The translations under genes and the position numbers were made by a program. From contig JBGVED010000014.1 of the NCBI GenBank assembly GCA_045119835.1, positions 1 to 64,000 on the forward strand: a stretch of DNA of 64,000 nucleotides. Reading direction: 5' to 3'. Position 1 is the first letter of the stretch. Each line of letters begins with the position of its first letter. The notes under the pieces were generated by a model, which saw only the letters and a program-made list of their open reading frames with translations, had not been told where the DNA came from and searched no databases. The stretch comes from CALVUJ01 sp045119835. GTDB lineage: Bacteria > Bacillota_I > Bacilli_A > RFN20 > DUOF01. This document shows, piece after piece, positions 24,714 through 34,515 of the stretch.

Positions 24714-26558
24714 CTATTTTTCGCTATAATCTACATCTACTACATCTTGATCATTGTTAGCTGCTGAACTTGTATCAGTAGTACCATTATCAGAAGTAGT
24801 TGTTGAATCAGCACTACCTGCTTGATTTGCATATTGAGCCATCATAGCAGCAGCTTGCTCTAATTCACCAATTTTATTTTTAAGAGTTTCATAATCATTA
24901 GTTTCTAATGCTTTCTTTAATTCATCTCTTAATTGTTCTGTTTGTTGTCTTTGATTGTCATCAATTTTATCTTTTTGTTCTTCTAAACCTCTATCAATTG
25001 AATTAATATATTGTTCTGCTTTATTTCTTAATTCAATTTCTTCTTTTCTCTTTTCATCTGCTTCTTTATTTAATTCAGCTTCTTTTACCATTCTTTCAAT
25101 ATCTTCCTTAGAAAGACCACTATTTCCTTGAATAGTAATAGATTGTTCTTTATTTGTATCTAAATCTTTAGCTTTAACAGCAACAATACCATTAGCATCA
25201 ATATTGAAACTTACTTCGATTCTAGGTTCACCACGTCTTGCAGGTCTAATACCATCTAACTTAAAGTGACCTAACATTTTGTTATCTCTAGCCATTGGTC
25301 TTTCACCTTGGAATACAACGATATCAACAGCAGGTTGATTATCCTCAGCAGTAGAGAAAGTTTGTGATTTAGTTACTGGAATTGTAGTATTTCTTGGAAT
25401 TAATACAGTCATAACTCCACCTAATGTTTCAATACCTAGAGATAATGGGGTAACATCTAGTAATAATACATCTGTAACATCTCCAGCAATAATAGCACCT
25501 TGAACAGCAGCACCAATTGCTACAGCTTCATCAGGGTTTACTGATTTATTTGGTTCTTTATTAAGTAATGATTTAACCATATCATATACAGCAGGCATTC
25601 TTGTAGAACCACCAACTAATAATACTTCGTCAATCTTACTAGAATCTATTTTAGCATCTTGTAAAGCTTGTCTTACTGGTCCCTCTGTTCTTTCAAGTAA
25701 ATGTCTAGTCATTTCTTGGAATTTAGCTCTAGTCAAAGTTGTTTCATAGTTGATAGGGCCAGTTGGTGTCATTGAAATAAATGGCAACATAATTGTTGTT
25801 TGAAGCATTCCACTTAAATCAATCTTAGCTTTTTCAGCAGCATCTTTTAATCTTTGCATAGCCATTTTATCTTTTGTTAAATCAACGCCATGCTCTTTTT
25901 TAATTTCATTAGCAATATAATCAACTAATACAGCATCCCAGTCATCTCCACCAAGTTTGTTATCACCAGCTGTAGAAATAACTTCAAATGTTCCATCACC
26001 AATTTCTAGAACAGATACATCAAATGTACCACCACCTAAGTCATATACTAAAACAGTTTGATCTTTTTTAGTTTCCATACCATATGCTAAAGCTGCAGCA
26101 GTAGGCTCATTTATAATTCTAACAACTTCTAACCCTGCAATTTGACCAGCATCTTTAGTTGCTTGTCTTTGAGCATCGTTAAAATAAGCTGGAACAGTAA
26201 TAACAGCTTTACTAACTGTTTGTCCTAAACTTTCTTCAGCATATTTCTTCATATAACTTAAAACTTTAGCACTGATTTCTTGTGGTGTGAAATCTTTATT
26301 TAAACAAGAAATATGTACTTTCTCGCTAGTTCCCATTTTTCTTTTAATTGAACTTACAGTATCAGGATTAGTTACGCTTTGTCTTTTTGCACCATCACCA
26401 ACGATTTCTTCTCCATTACTTTTAAAAGCAACTACAGATGAAGTTGTGTTTTTTCCCTCTGGATTAGGAATTACTTTCCATTTTCCATCTGCTTGTAAAT
26501 ACGAAACAACAGAATTAGTTGTTCCTAAGTCAATACCAATAATAATTTCTTTTGCCAT
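24714..26558 (-). CDS. dnaK: Chaperone DnaK (Hsp70)
   Basis: A 614-residue Hsp70. The N-terminal ATPase domain has GIDLGTTNSVV, VYDLGGGTFDVS and LLVGGSTRMPAV; the interdomain linker DVLLLDVTPLSLG leads to the substrate-binding domain and a helical lid. The tail is Gly/Thr/Ser-rich and ends DVVDVDYSEK. It lies 3 bases downstream of grpE in the HrcA-controlled operon. Confidence 0.99.
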   Translation of the reverse strand: MAKEIIIGIDLGTTNSVVSYLQADGKWKVIPNPEGKNTTSSVVAFKSNGEEIVGDGAKRQSVTNPDTVSSIKRKMGTSEKVHISCLNKDFTPQEISAKVLSYMKKYAEESLGQTVSKAVITVPAYFNDAQRQATKDAGQIAGLEVVRIINEPTAAALAYGMETKKDQTVLVYDLGGGTFDVSVLEIGDGTFEVISTAGDNKLGGDDWDAVLVDYIANEIKKEHGVDLTKDKMAMQRLKDAAEKAKIDLSGMLQTTIMLPFISMTPTGPINYETTLTRAKFQEMTRHLLERTEGPVRQALQDAKIDSSKIDEVLLVGGSTRMPAVYDMVKSLLNKEPNKSVNPDEAVAIGAAVQGAIIAGDVTDVLLLDVTPLSLGIETLGGVMTVLIPRNTTIPVTKSQTFSTAEDNQPAVDIVVFQGERPMARDNKMLGHFKLDGIRPARRGEPRIEVSFNIDANGIVAVKAKDLDTNKEQSITIQGNSGLSKEDIERMVKEAELNKEADEKRKEEIELRNKAEQYINSIDRGLEEQKDKIDDNQRQQTEQLRDELKKALETNDYETLKNKIGELEQAAAMMAQYANQAGSADSTTTSDNGTTDTSSAANNDQDVVDVDYSEK

Positions 26559-26561
26559 AGT

Positions 26562-27191
26562 TTATTCCCCCTTATCTTCTTCTTTGTCTTCACTTTTGGC
26601 TTCAAAATTTTCTTCTTGTTCAATTTCTTCTTTAACTTCTTCTTTGCTCGCGTAGCTATATACTTTTACAGATACAGGTCTTAAAACCTTGTCCCCAATT
26701 TTATAACCTTTCTGTAATATCTGACAAATTTGATCATTATCTTCTTCATTTTCAGTTTCAATCTTTTCTACCCCATTATGAATAGTATAATCAAATTTTT
26801 CTCCCACTTTACAATTAATCTCACTTACTTGATGTCTTTCCATCAAATCCTTAAATTGATTGAAAACAAGTTCAAATCCTTTAAAATAAGCACTAACTTC
26901 AACAGGAATATTAGGATTATCAAGAACCATTGAAAACACATCAATTATAGGCAACAACTCTAACATTAAATCATGAGTAACATATTTAACAGAAATTGCA
27001 TTTTCTTTTTCATATGTTTTGTGCAAATCCTTCATTTGCGCTAAAGCATACAAATATTTTTCATTTAAAGTTGCAACCTTCTCCTCTAATTCACAAATCT
27101 TTTTTTCTTCTTTTGATAATTTTTTTTCTTTCTTTTTTTCTTTTTTACTTTCTTCAACTTCAGAATAATTTACTGTTTCGTTATTATCCAT
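26562..27191 (-). CDS. grpE: Nucleotide exchange factor GrpE
   Basis: Releases ADP from DnaK. The 209-residue protein has a highly charged, Lys/Glu-rich N-terminal coiled coil, the central helix LLPIIDVFSMVLDN and the beta domain with VGEKFDYTIHNGVEKI and LRPVSVKVYS. An acidic Glu-rich tail of about 30 residues follows the beta domain. It overlaps the end of hrcA by 8 bases. Confidence 0.96.
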   Translation of the reverse strand: MDNNETVNYSEVEESKKEKKKEKKLSKEEKKICELEEKVATLNEKYLYALAQMKDLHKTYEKENAISVKYVTHDLMLELLPIIDVFSMVLDNPNIPVEVSAYFKGFELVFNQFKDLMERHQVSEINCKVGEKFDYTIHNGVEKIETENEEDNDQICQILQKGYKIGDKVLRPVSVKVYSYASKEEVKEEIEQEENFEAKSEDKEEDKGE

Positions 27192-28218
27192 TTATATCCT
27201 CCTCTTCATCACCAAACGTTAAATTTAATTGATCTACTAAAAATTCCATTGCGCCAATTACCTTAGCATAATCCATACGAGTAGGACCAACAAGTGCTAT
27301 TTTAGCACCTTTTTGACCTTTTAAATTAACATCCATACTAACAACACTAATATCTTCCAAATCATTATTAACTCCTATTTGAACATTAATTTTCTTTTTA
27401 TCACTACTATTTAGAATAAATTTCCAAACATTATTGCTTTCAATAAGCTTAACCATTTTCTTTAATTTTTCAATGTTATTAGCATATTCAGGATGATCAA
27501 ATAAATTTGAAGTACCCCAAGCATTAATTTTACCATTATCATTCATACTATTAAACATACTTACAAAAGCATTTATTAATAACTCATATTTCTCAATATG
27601 AAGTGATAACACTGGTTTTAATGCTATCATCTTTTCTACTATCGCATATAAAGGAGTACCCTTTAATCTTTCATTTAAAATCTCTACGCATTTTTCTACA
27701 TCACTAACATTAACTCCATTAGGAATATTAAAAGTTTTATGTTCTACATGACCATTACTAGTAATAAAAACACAAACAGCGCTATTATTACTAACAGGAA
27801 CTAATTGAATTTTAGCTAAACTTTCACCAAGATCATCAGGACCTAACATAATTGAAGTTAATGAAGTCATCTCACTTAAAATAGCACAACTATGCCTCAA
27901 AACATCCCCAACTTGATTTGATCTATCATTCAATATAGTTTTTAACTTAAATAAATTATCTTCATTCAAGCTTTCATCACGTAAATTATCTATATAATAC
28001 CTATACCCTTTAGCGCTAGGTACTCTTCCACTTGAAGTATGCGTTTTTTCAAGCAACCCCATATTTTCAAGTTCCATCATATCATTTCTAACAGTAGCAC
28101 TTGAATATCTCAAATTGTATTTTTCTATAAGATATTGAGAACCAACAGGTTGAGCAGTCTTAACAAATAACTCAACTATATATTTTAGTATTAAATCTTT
28201 TCTACTAAGATTTTCCAA
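27184..28218 (-). CDS. hrcA: Heat-inducible transcription repressor HrcA
   Basis: A 344-residue repressor that binds CIRCE operators. The N-terminal winged helix includes SSATVRNDMMELENMGL and LEKTHTSSGRVPSAKGYRYY; a GAF-like domain and a C-terminal segment follow. The start is the TTG at 28218, with GAGGTGAT just upstream. It is the first gene of the operon and has two CIRCE-like inverted repeats over its promoter, so it is autoregulated with the chaperone genes. Confidence 0.97.
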   Translation of the reverse strand: MENLSRKDLILKYIVELFVKTAQPVGSQYLIEKYNLRYSSATVRNDMMELENMGLLEKTHTSSGRVPSAKGYRYYIDNLRDESLNEDNLFKLKTILNDRSNQVGDVLRHSCAILSEMTSLTSIMLGPDDLGESLAKIQLVPVSNNSAVCVFITSNGHVEHKTFNIPNGVNVSDVEKCVEILNERLKGTPLYAIVEKMIALKPVLSLHIEKYELLINAFVSMFNSMNDNGKINAWGTSNLFDHPEYANNIEKLKKMVKLIESNNVWKFILNSSDKKKINVQIGVNNDLEDISVVSMDVNLKGQKGAKIALVGPTRMDYAKVIGAMEFLVDQLNLTFGDEEEDING

Positions 28219-28231
28219 AATATCACCTCTT

Positions 28232-28258
28232 TTAGCACTCCATCTTTTCGGTTGCTAA
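28232..28258. promoter_or_regulatory. CIRCE-like operator, downstream copy
   Basis: TTAGCACTC, nine bases, GGTTGCTAA. The left arm is perfect; the right arm has two changes from GAGTGCTAA. It lies between the promoter and the hrcA start. Confidence 0.8.
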
Positions 28259-28262
28259 TTAT

Positions 28263-28290
28263 AGTATACTCATATTTTTAGCACTGTCAA
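28263..28290 (-). promoter_or_regulatory. hrcA operon promoter
   Basis: Perfect TTGACA (28285-28290), a 16-base spacer and TATACT (28263-28268), overlapping a TATAAT slightly downstream. It is flanked and partly covered by two CIRCE-like repeats. Confidence 0.7.
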
Positions 28291-28304
28291 CATTTAATTG
28301 CTAA
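28278..28304. promoter_or_regulatory. CIRCE-like operator, upstream copy
   Basis: TTAGCACTG, nine bases, AATTGCTAA. It covers the -35 element of the hrcA promoter. Its right arm shares TTGCTAA with the downstream copy. Confidence 0.7.
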
Positions 28305-28310
28305 TTTTAC

Positions 28311-28339
28311 AAAAAAAAGCTAGGTTTTTATCCTAGCTT
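28311..28339 (-). terminator. Intrinsic terminator after the beta-helix lipoprotein
   Basis: AAGCTAGG/CCTAGCTT with a short A-rich loop, followed by T8 on the minus strand. Confidence 0.9.
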
Positions 28340-28363
28340 AATTTATCAAAACACAAATTATAA

Positions 28364-31300
28364 TTAACTAAATCTACCTACAAGTTCATTTTTAATATTA
28401 TTACCAGTACTCAAACCAGATTTGTTCCATGAAACAGTAACATTTCTAACACTATTACCAGTTGTATAATCTTTATTTTCATAACTATGAATACATCCAA
28501 TAAGTTGTCCTGCATCTCTTCCCGCATCAATAATAGAATCAGTAGCACTACTATTAGTAAGATTACTTCCATCTAAATATCCGGTAATGATTCCAGCTTT
28601 ATCTCCGCTTTCATCATCATCATGATAAGTAGAACTAACCTTAGCATTATTTACGTGAACATTAGTAATGCTAGACCAATATGTAAATCCAGAAACAACA
28701 CCAACGTAATGATTACCATAAACACTAGCACCATCAACATTTAAATTGCTGATTCTACCATTAATATAACCAAACAAGCCTACACCAGCCGAACCTGGAT
28801 TTTCTTGAGCCATACCTCCCATTGAACCAATAACATTCAGATTATAAATAGTATAACCTTGACCATCAAAATACCCTTCAAAACAATTTCCTGTCACAAC
28901 ATTTCCTTTTACATAACCATAACCAATAGGTGTCCAATTTATATTATTTAAATTAATATTGTTTGCTAAATTAATAGTAACACCCTTATAAGTATTTCCT
29001 TCATTAACAGATTTAGCAAGTCCAGCAAGCTCACTTGCACTAGATATAGTAATGACATTTTCAATGGCCTCAGGAACTTCACTAACACTTCCATCCCAAA
29101 CATCAACATTAGCAACTATAGAATCAACATATGATAACCCACCATAATATACACCAGTTTTACCATTAGTTATAATATCGCCAACAACACCAGTACTCTT
29201 AGAAGAAACATAAATATCACTTACATTACCGCTTTGATAATTAAATGCAGCTCCATATCCAGAATCATACTCTACGTATACAGAATCAATATTTCCACCA
29301 TTTAAAGTAAAACTGCCAGGATTATTAGCACTATAACTATTTGCATTTACAAACACATTACCAATACTTCCCCCATTTATCGAAACAAGAGATCCGATAG
29401 CATTTGCCCCAATCCATAAATCAGATGAATAATATAAATAATAATTCTCAGAATTAACTTCCTTAACACCACCATCATTACCTAGAATAGTTCCAGAATT
29501 CATAGTAAATCTAGCGCTATATCCAATAAATACCCCTCCAGATCTATAAACTCCTTGTTTAACACCATTTATTACATGTACATCATCAAAAGTAATTAAA
29601 CCATTAAGTGCAGTAATAGAACGAGTAATATTATTACCATCAAGAACTACATCTTTAAAGGAAACATCATAATTTTTATCTATATAGAAAATAGAATAAA
29701 CATGACTACCATCTGACTCAACTAGATAATTATAAGAAGAAGAAGCAGAAATGCTATTGCCATTACCATATATAGTTAAATTGGAATTAACCACTATTGT
29801 TTCATCAACCTCAACATCACTTAAAAGAGCAATTCTTTCGTATCCATTAGAAATAGCATCCTTAAATTGTTCGCTATTATTAACATAAATGGCATTTATT
29901 GAATCTACTATACTAACCCCTTCATCTACAACACAAGTAGCATAAGATTCAACACTAACATCATTAGAAGAGGTAACAACTTCTTCGATACCATATTTAT
30001 TATTACTTACAATATTACTTGAAGATATAACAACATCTAAAGTATTATCATAACCATATGAACTATCTAAAACTATAGCAGAACCTGTAGATTCAAACCC
30101 ATCTTCTACATATATAGTTTCTTTTGAAGCTCCTTTTCCTTCAACAAAAGACCTTGTTATAGTTAAATCACCGCTTTTAGCATAAATACCACTATAACCA
30201 GTAAAATATGAATCAACAAAATCATATTTAGAATTACTAGCAAGATAAACAGCTGCACCACCATTATTTGAAGTAGATATAACCATTGATTCATTAATAC
30301 TTACTTTACCCTGAGAATAATTTTTATCTGTTGCAATTCCATAACTATTACCAGAAACACAAACTCCGCTTAATTCAACATTTACATTACTATTAGATGA
30401 AATAAATATTCCTTTATCAATAGAAGTTTCAGCAAAAACAAAATCACCCATTTCATCCAAATCTAACACATTACCTATATAACCATTGCTTATAACAACA
30501 TTAACCTGATTTGTTTCATCATAAGAAGAAACTTTAAATGCAGTATCTAAATTATCTATTCCAGAAGAAATAGAATATCCATTCAAATCAATATTTAAAG
30601 AATTGCCAATCTCAATCGTACTAGAAATAGTAACATCATTTATTAAACGAACGTTTTTAACTCCATAATTAATAAGAATATATAAATCATTTTCATCACT
30701 AACAGCATAATATCTAAATGGATCAACAACATTGTAAGAAGAAGTTCTTGTAGTACTATCAGACATATTATATGTCAAAGTAACTTTTATACCCCACTTA
30801 TCAGTAGTAGAACTTATAGAAACAACAGAAACACCATCTTTACCATTTTCTCCATCCTTACCATCATTACCATTTTTACCATCACTACCAACAGCTTTTA
30901 CTCCTGTATCTTCTTCTCCAATCCACCAATTGCCATTTTGGCCAATAAATGGTGTTAAACCATCTTCACCTGTATCACCTTTTTGACCATCATCACCATT
31001 TTTACCATCACTAGCTGCAGCCTTTACTCCTGTATCTTCTTCTCCAATCCACCAATTACCATTGTGGCCAATAAATGGAGTCAAACCATCATCACCTTTA
31101 TTACCTTTTTCACCAACAAGCAAATTTAAATCAACTAAATTATTCCATGATCCACCAGCATGTTTCCATTGAATATATGAATCAGTAGCTCTAAATTCAA
31201 CTTCTTTAGCATCTATTCCATCTCTTCCCTTAAAAGCTTCTAACGAAATCAAATTATTCCAACTATTTTCTCCAACATAACTCCATTGAATATAAGTTTG

Positions 31301-31810
31301 GGTTGTTCTAAGTTCAATTTGTTTACCGTTTTGACCATCTTTTCCATCGCTAATACTAGATTTCAAAATCCATGCTCCACTTTGCTTATAATAAATTTTT
31401 TGAGCTAGACTATCAAAATAAAAATCACCATTTTTACCTATATTATCATTTGGAGAAACAGTTCCGGTTAACCAAGTAGATCCATCCGTTCCACTCTCTC
31501 CTGTACTACCACTAGCTTTAACATTTGTATCTACTCCATCAATATGCCAATTACCATTATTTCCAATTGTAATAGTAGGAGTATGACCATCATCACCTTT
31601 TTCTCCTTTTTCTCCCTTAATTGTTACAAGCCACTGCTCATAACTTAAATCAGTCATCCCTGCCTCTACAGCCAATTTATAAATTTCATATTGTTTATCC
31701 TCTTTTTTAGAACTAGAATTATCATCTTTATTACATCCGGTTACAAAACTAGCGCAACCAAAAACCAAAGAAATAGCTAAACTATACTTTAACAATTTTT
31801 TTAATTTCAT
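28364..31810 (-). CDS. Large lipoprotein with collagen-like tracts and beta-helix region
   Basis: An 1148-residue surface lipoprotein. The signal peptide ends in the lipobox SFVTGC. A module beginning KQYEIYKLAVEAG and ending in a short collagen-like tract (KGEKGEKGDDG) is followed by alternating small modules (TPxIxIGxNGNW; WLxG...GKNGDFYFD; TYIQW...NNLISL) joined by Gly-x-y stretches. Two nearly identical 42-residue units cover roughly residues 238-321. From about 360 a right-handed beta-helix-like region contains many Asn/Gly/Ser repeats, ending with GLUG-like units (NLNVDGASVYGNHYVGVVSG). Likely an adhesin or glycan-binding protein. It resembles the next gene closely at the N-terminus. 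Confidence 0.8.
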   Translation of the reverse strand: MKLKKLLKYSLAISLVFGCASFVTGCNKDDNSSSKKEDKQYEIYKLAVEAGMTDLSYEQWLVTIKGEKGEKGDDGHTPTITIGNNGNWHIDGVDTNVKASGSTGESGTDGSTWLTGTVSPNDNIGKNGDFYFDSLAQKIYYKQSGAWILKSSISDGKDGQNGKQIELRTTQTYIQWSYVGENSWNNLISLEAFKGRDGIDAKEVEFRATDSYIQWKHAGGSWNNLVDLNLLVGEKGNKGDDGLTPFIGHNGNWWIGEEDTGVKAAASDGKNGDDGQKGDTGEDGLTPFIGQNGNWWIGEEDTGVKAVGSDGKNGNDGKDGENGKDGVSVVSISSTTDKWGIKVTLTYNMSDSTTRTSSYNVVDPFRYYAVSDENDLYILINYGVKNVRLINDVTISSTIEIGNSLNIDLNGYSISSGIDNLDTAFKVSSYDETNQVNVVISNGYIGNVLDLDEMGDFVFAETSIDKGIFISSNSNVNVELSGVCVSGNSYGIATDKNYSQGKVSINESMVISTSNNGGAAVYLASNSKYDFVDSYFTGYSGIYAKSGDLTITRSFVEGKGASKETIYVEDGFESTGSAIVLDSSYGYDNTLDVVISSSNIVSNNKYGIEEVVTSSNDVSVESYATCVVDEGVSIVDSINAIYVNNSEQFKDAISNGYERIALLSDVEVDETIVVNSNLTIYGNGNSISASSSYNYLVESDGSHVYSIFYIDKNYDVSFKDVVLDGNNITRSITALNGLITFDDVHVINGVKQGVYRSGGVFIGYSARFTMNSGTILGNDGGVKEVNSENYYLYYSSDLWIGANAIGSLVSINGGSIGNVFVNANSYSANNPGSFTLNGGNIDSVYVEYDSGYGAAFNYQSGNVSDIYVSSKSTGVVGDIITNGKTGVYYGGLSYVDSIVANVDVWDGSVSEVPEAIENVITISSASELAGLAKSVNEGNTYKGVTINLANNINLNNINWTPIGYGYVKGNVVTGNCFEGYFDGQGYTIYNLNVIGSMGGMAQENPGSAGVGLFGYINGRISNLNVDGASVYGNHYVGVVSGFTYWSSITNVHVNNAKVSSTYHDDDESGDKAGIITGYLDGSNLTNSSATDSIIDAGRDAGQLIGCIHSYENKDYTTGNSVRNVTVSWNKSGLSTGNNIKNELVGRFS
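30841..31096 (-). repeat. Tandem 126-base direct repeat inside the lipoprotein gene
   Basis: Two copies, offset by 126 bases (for example CTCCTGTATCTTCTTCTCCA at 30901 and 31027 on the plus strand). They encode two nearly identical 42-residue units of the TPFIGxNGNWWIGEEDTGV type and keep the frame. Confidence 0.85.
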
Positions 31811-31958
31811 TAAAATTCCCCCTCATATTTACAATCACATTATATAAAATATCAAAGAAAAAAAATATAAATTAAGAGAAAAAATATAAAATGACATAAT
31901 ATCATAACTTTATTAACAAAATACTTTAAAAATAATTTTCCATTTATTTACTATAAAA

Positions 31959-31993
31959 CAAAAAAAGGCCTCGAAACAAAATTTCAAAGCCTT
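31959..31993 (-). terminator. Intrinsic terminator after the second lipoprotein
   Basis: A 12-bp stem with three G-T pairs (AAGGCTTTGAAA arm) and a five-base loop, then TTTTTTT on the minus strand. Confidence 0.85.
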
Positions 31994-32007
31994 TTTAAAA
32001 TAAGTTT

Positions 32008-34437
32008 TTACTTAATTATTAGATTTCCATTTGAAGTAATTTCAAATTGATAACTACTTCCCAAAATAATCCCCTCTTGCAAATTAATATTAACATATAA
32101 AATCTTACTTTCGCTAACATTATGGAATAAAGCATAATAATTTCCATTATCTAAACCTTCTAGAGCAACATCACTATAAATAATTAATGAACCACTTTGA
32201 TCATTACCCTTATCTACAGTAAATGTATGAACTATTTCACCTTTTGGAATCATTGAAAAAGAAGAAATTTCTTCATCATTATAGTCTATCGCAAAATAAA
32301 TGTGTTCTATTGAAGAATTATCGCCACCCTCAATCATTAAATCTATATAGCCTTCAGGCAAAATATCATAATGCCCAGCAAAAACGCCTTTTTGAGTTAA
32401 AGAATCCAAAGAAAACGTATTATTGTCAACATCTAAATCTAAATTAATATACGTGTTATTTCCATTTATAGGATAACTTCTTATATTTTGTCCTTCATTT
32501 GGATCTCCACCAGGATTATATATAGGATCCTGCTCAACCAAAACAGAAGAAATCGTACCATCAGAATATAAGTTTATTGTAACAATAACTCCTCCTCCAT
32601 TAGCTTTATAAATTGCATCTTCTTGTAGGACAAAATCTTGCAAATTACCATCATAAACACAATTAAAAGACTCTCCTTCTTTAGAATATATAGAAATACG
32701 ATACTGTTCAAAATCAATATGCACATTATAATATTCCAAATCATAAGAAACACTACTTCCAACCATTTCCATATAATCGCCCATACATTGATATGCAATC
32801 TCATAATAATCCAATTCAGTTGTATATACAGTTCCAATAAATGGAGTACTATTTTTAACAACGCCATAAACCTTACCAGAAATATAATCTAACAAATAAT
32901 TTCCTCCATACTCATCTACAAGATGTAAATAATTAACGTGATTATCCTCAAAACTATAAACGCTAGTAATCTTAATAGGATCAGATCCTCCATATTGAAC
33001 TGTAGGTCCTTCTTCACCTAAAGTATAAATAAAGTTACCTTCTTTATATTCATAAACAGTTTCGCTAAAAGAACCAACACTATCTAAATACATTGTTCTA
33101 TAGAAATAATTTACATAAAAATTAAGTACTCTTCCATCATCAGTAGTAAGTACTAAACCATATTCTCCAATATCTTTATTTGCATAATTAACTTCCCAAG
33201 TACCTTTAATAGTAGTATAGTCATAACACAAAGCAAATGTTTTATTCGATAAAGTCAATACTCTTGCTTCCCCTACATCATAATCCTGATATACACCTTT
33301 TAGTAGGCCTAACTCTTCTTCACTAACGAATGGAACCATTTCATTATCATCCTTTAATATCATATCAGCAGAATATTTAAAAGAATCTCCTCCATACGAA
33401 ACAAGAACATGAATAGTAATTACCTTCCCATCTATAGTTATAAATGAATCTTGAACACCAACTAAACTTGCATCCATACCATCTAACAACAATTCTGTAA
33501 TAACAGGATAATCTCTCATTTCTACTTGAGCCTCAAAAGAAAAACCAAAAGCATTACCTGTATACTTACCACTTGCTAATTCAACATCTTTTTCTTCATG
33601 TTTTTCTTCAAGATCAACCTCTAAAACCCAGCCATTTGATGTAAGCAAATAAATATCATTATTCAAAGTATCAAAATAAAAATCACCAACTTTAGAATCT
33701 AATTCATTCTTATTATATGGATTGCCCTCACCAGTAATCCAAACTGTACCATCTTTACCATCTTGTCCCTTTAAAGCTTGTAAAGAAGCTAATTGTTTCC
33801 ACTCATTATCACCAACATATCTCCATTCGATATCTAAATCAGTAGATCTAAGCTCAACACTTTTACCATCTTCTCCAGAAAGCGAAGATAAAGAAATAAG
33901 TTGATTCCAAGTTGAATCCCCTTCATATCGCCATTGAACATGCGTATTATTTATATCTAATTCAATCTTCTTCCCATTTTCGCCATTACTGATAGTTAAT
34001 TTTTCAATCCAACTATTATTTTCTTTTAAATAAATTTTCTTAGCAACTAAATCAAAATAAAAATCACCATTTTTTCCAGTTTGACTACTTGGCGAACTAT
34101 CACCACTTAACCAAGTTGCACCATCACTACCACTCTCTCCCACACTACCACTAGCTTTGACATTTGTATCTATACCATCAACAAACCAATTTCCATTACT
34201 TCCAATAGTAATAACTGGAGTATGACCATCTTCTCCTTTATCTCCTTTAATAGAAACTAACCATTCTTCATAGGTTAAATCAGTAATCCCTGCTTCTACA
34301 GCTAATTTATAAATTTCATATTGTTTATCGTTGTTTTTTAAATCTGAATTATCACTATCACATCCACTTACAACTCCACCAACACCAAAAACTAACGCTA
34401 AAGCTAAACTACATTTCAATAATTTTTTAAACTTCAT
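32008..34437 (-). CDS. Lipoprotein with collagen-like linkers, paralogue of the neighbour
   Basis: An 809-residue lipoprotein. The start ATG 34437 (MKFKKLLKCSL) follows GGAGGGTG; the lipobox is VVSGC. The first 280 residues repeat the modules of the gene at 28364-31810 in the same order (KQYEIYKLAVEAG, TPVITIGSNGNW, ATWLSG...GKNGDFYFD, HVQWRYEG...LISL), showing duplication. The C-terminal 500 residues differ: they are Tyr/Asp-rich, look all-beta and have no recognised family. The two genes have separate terminators, so they are likely expressed separately. Confidence 0.8.
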   Translation of the reverse strand: MKFKKLLKCSLALALVFGVGGVVSGCDSDNSDLKNNDKQYEIYKLAVEAGITDLTYEEWLVSIKGDKGEDGHTPVITIGSNGNWFVDGIDTNVKASGSVGESGSDGATWLSGDSSPSSQTGKNGDFYFDLVAKKIYLKENNSWIEKLTISNGENGKKIELDINNTHVQWRYEGDSTWNQLISLSSLSGEDGKSVELRSTDLDIEWRYVGDNEWKQLASLQALKGQDGKDGTVWITGEGNPYNKNELDSKVGDFYFDTLNNDIYLLTSNGWVLEVDLEEKHEEKDVELASGKYTGNAFGFSFEAQVEMRDYPVITELLLDGMDASLVGVQDSFITIDGKVITIHVLVSYGGDSFKYSADMILKDDNEMVPFVSEEELGLLKGVYQDYDVGEARVLTLSNKTFALCYDYTTIKGTWEVNYANKDIGEYGLVLTTDDGRVLNFYVNYFYRTMYLDSVGSFSETVYEYKEGNFIYTLGEEGPTVQYGGSDPIKITSVYSFEDNHVNYLHLVDEYGGNYLLDYISGKVYGVVKNSTPFIGTVYTTELDYYEIAYQCMGDYMEMVGSSVSYDLEYYNVHIDFEQYRISIYSKEGESFNCVYDGNLQDFVLQEDAIYKANGGGVIVTINLYSDGTISSVLVEQDPIYNPGGDPNEGQNIRSYPINGNNTYINLDLDVDNNTFSLDSLTQKGVFAGHYDILPEGYIDLMIEGGDNSSIEHIYFAIDYNDEEISSFSMIPKGEIVHTFTVDKGNDQSGSLIIYSDVALEGLDNGNYYALFHNVSESKILYVNINLQEGIILGSSYQFEITSNGNLIIK

Positions 34438-34490
34438 TAAGTTCACCCTCCCTTTAATTAAATTATAGTAGTTTAACAAAAAAAATATAT

Positions 34491-34515
34491 AAAAAAAGCA
34501 AAATAAATTTGCTTT
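34491..34515 (-). terminator. Intrinsic terminator after the RDD gene
   Basis: AAAGCAAA, loop TTTA, TTTGCTTT, then T run on the minus strand. It ends the lipoprotein-smORF-hemW-RDD unit. Confidence 0.8.

Noticed and set aside
26287..26655. 122-codon plus-strand frame opposite dnaK and grpE
   Set aside because: It mirrors the strongly conserved dnaK start and the grpE end; composition is that of a shadow frame.
30841..31096. CRISPR-like repeats
   Set aside because: The repeats are long, in-frame and coding for lipoprotein modules; no short spaced repeats or cas genes occur in the window.
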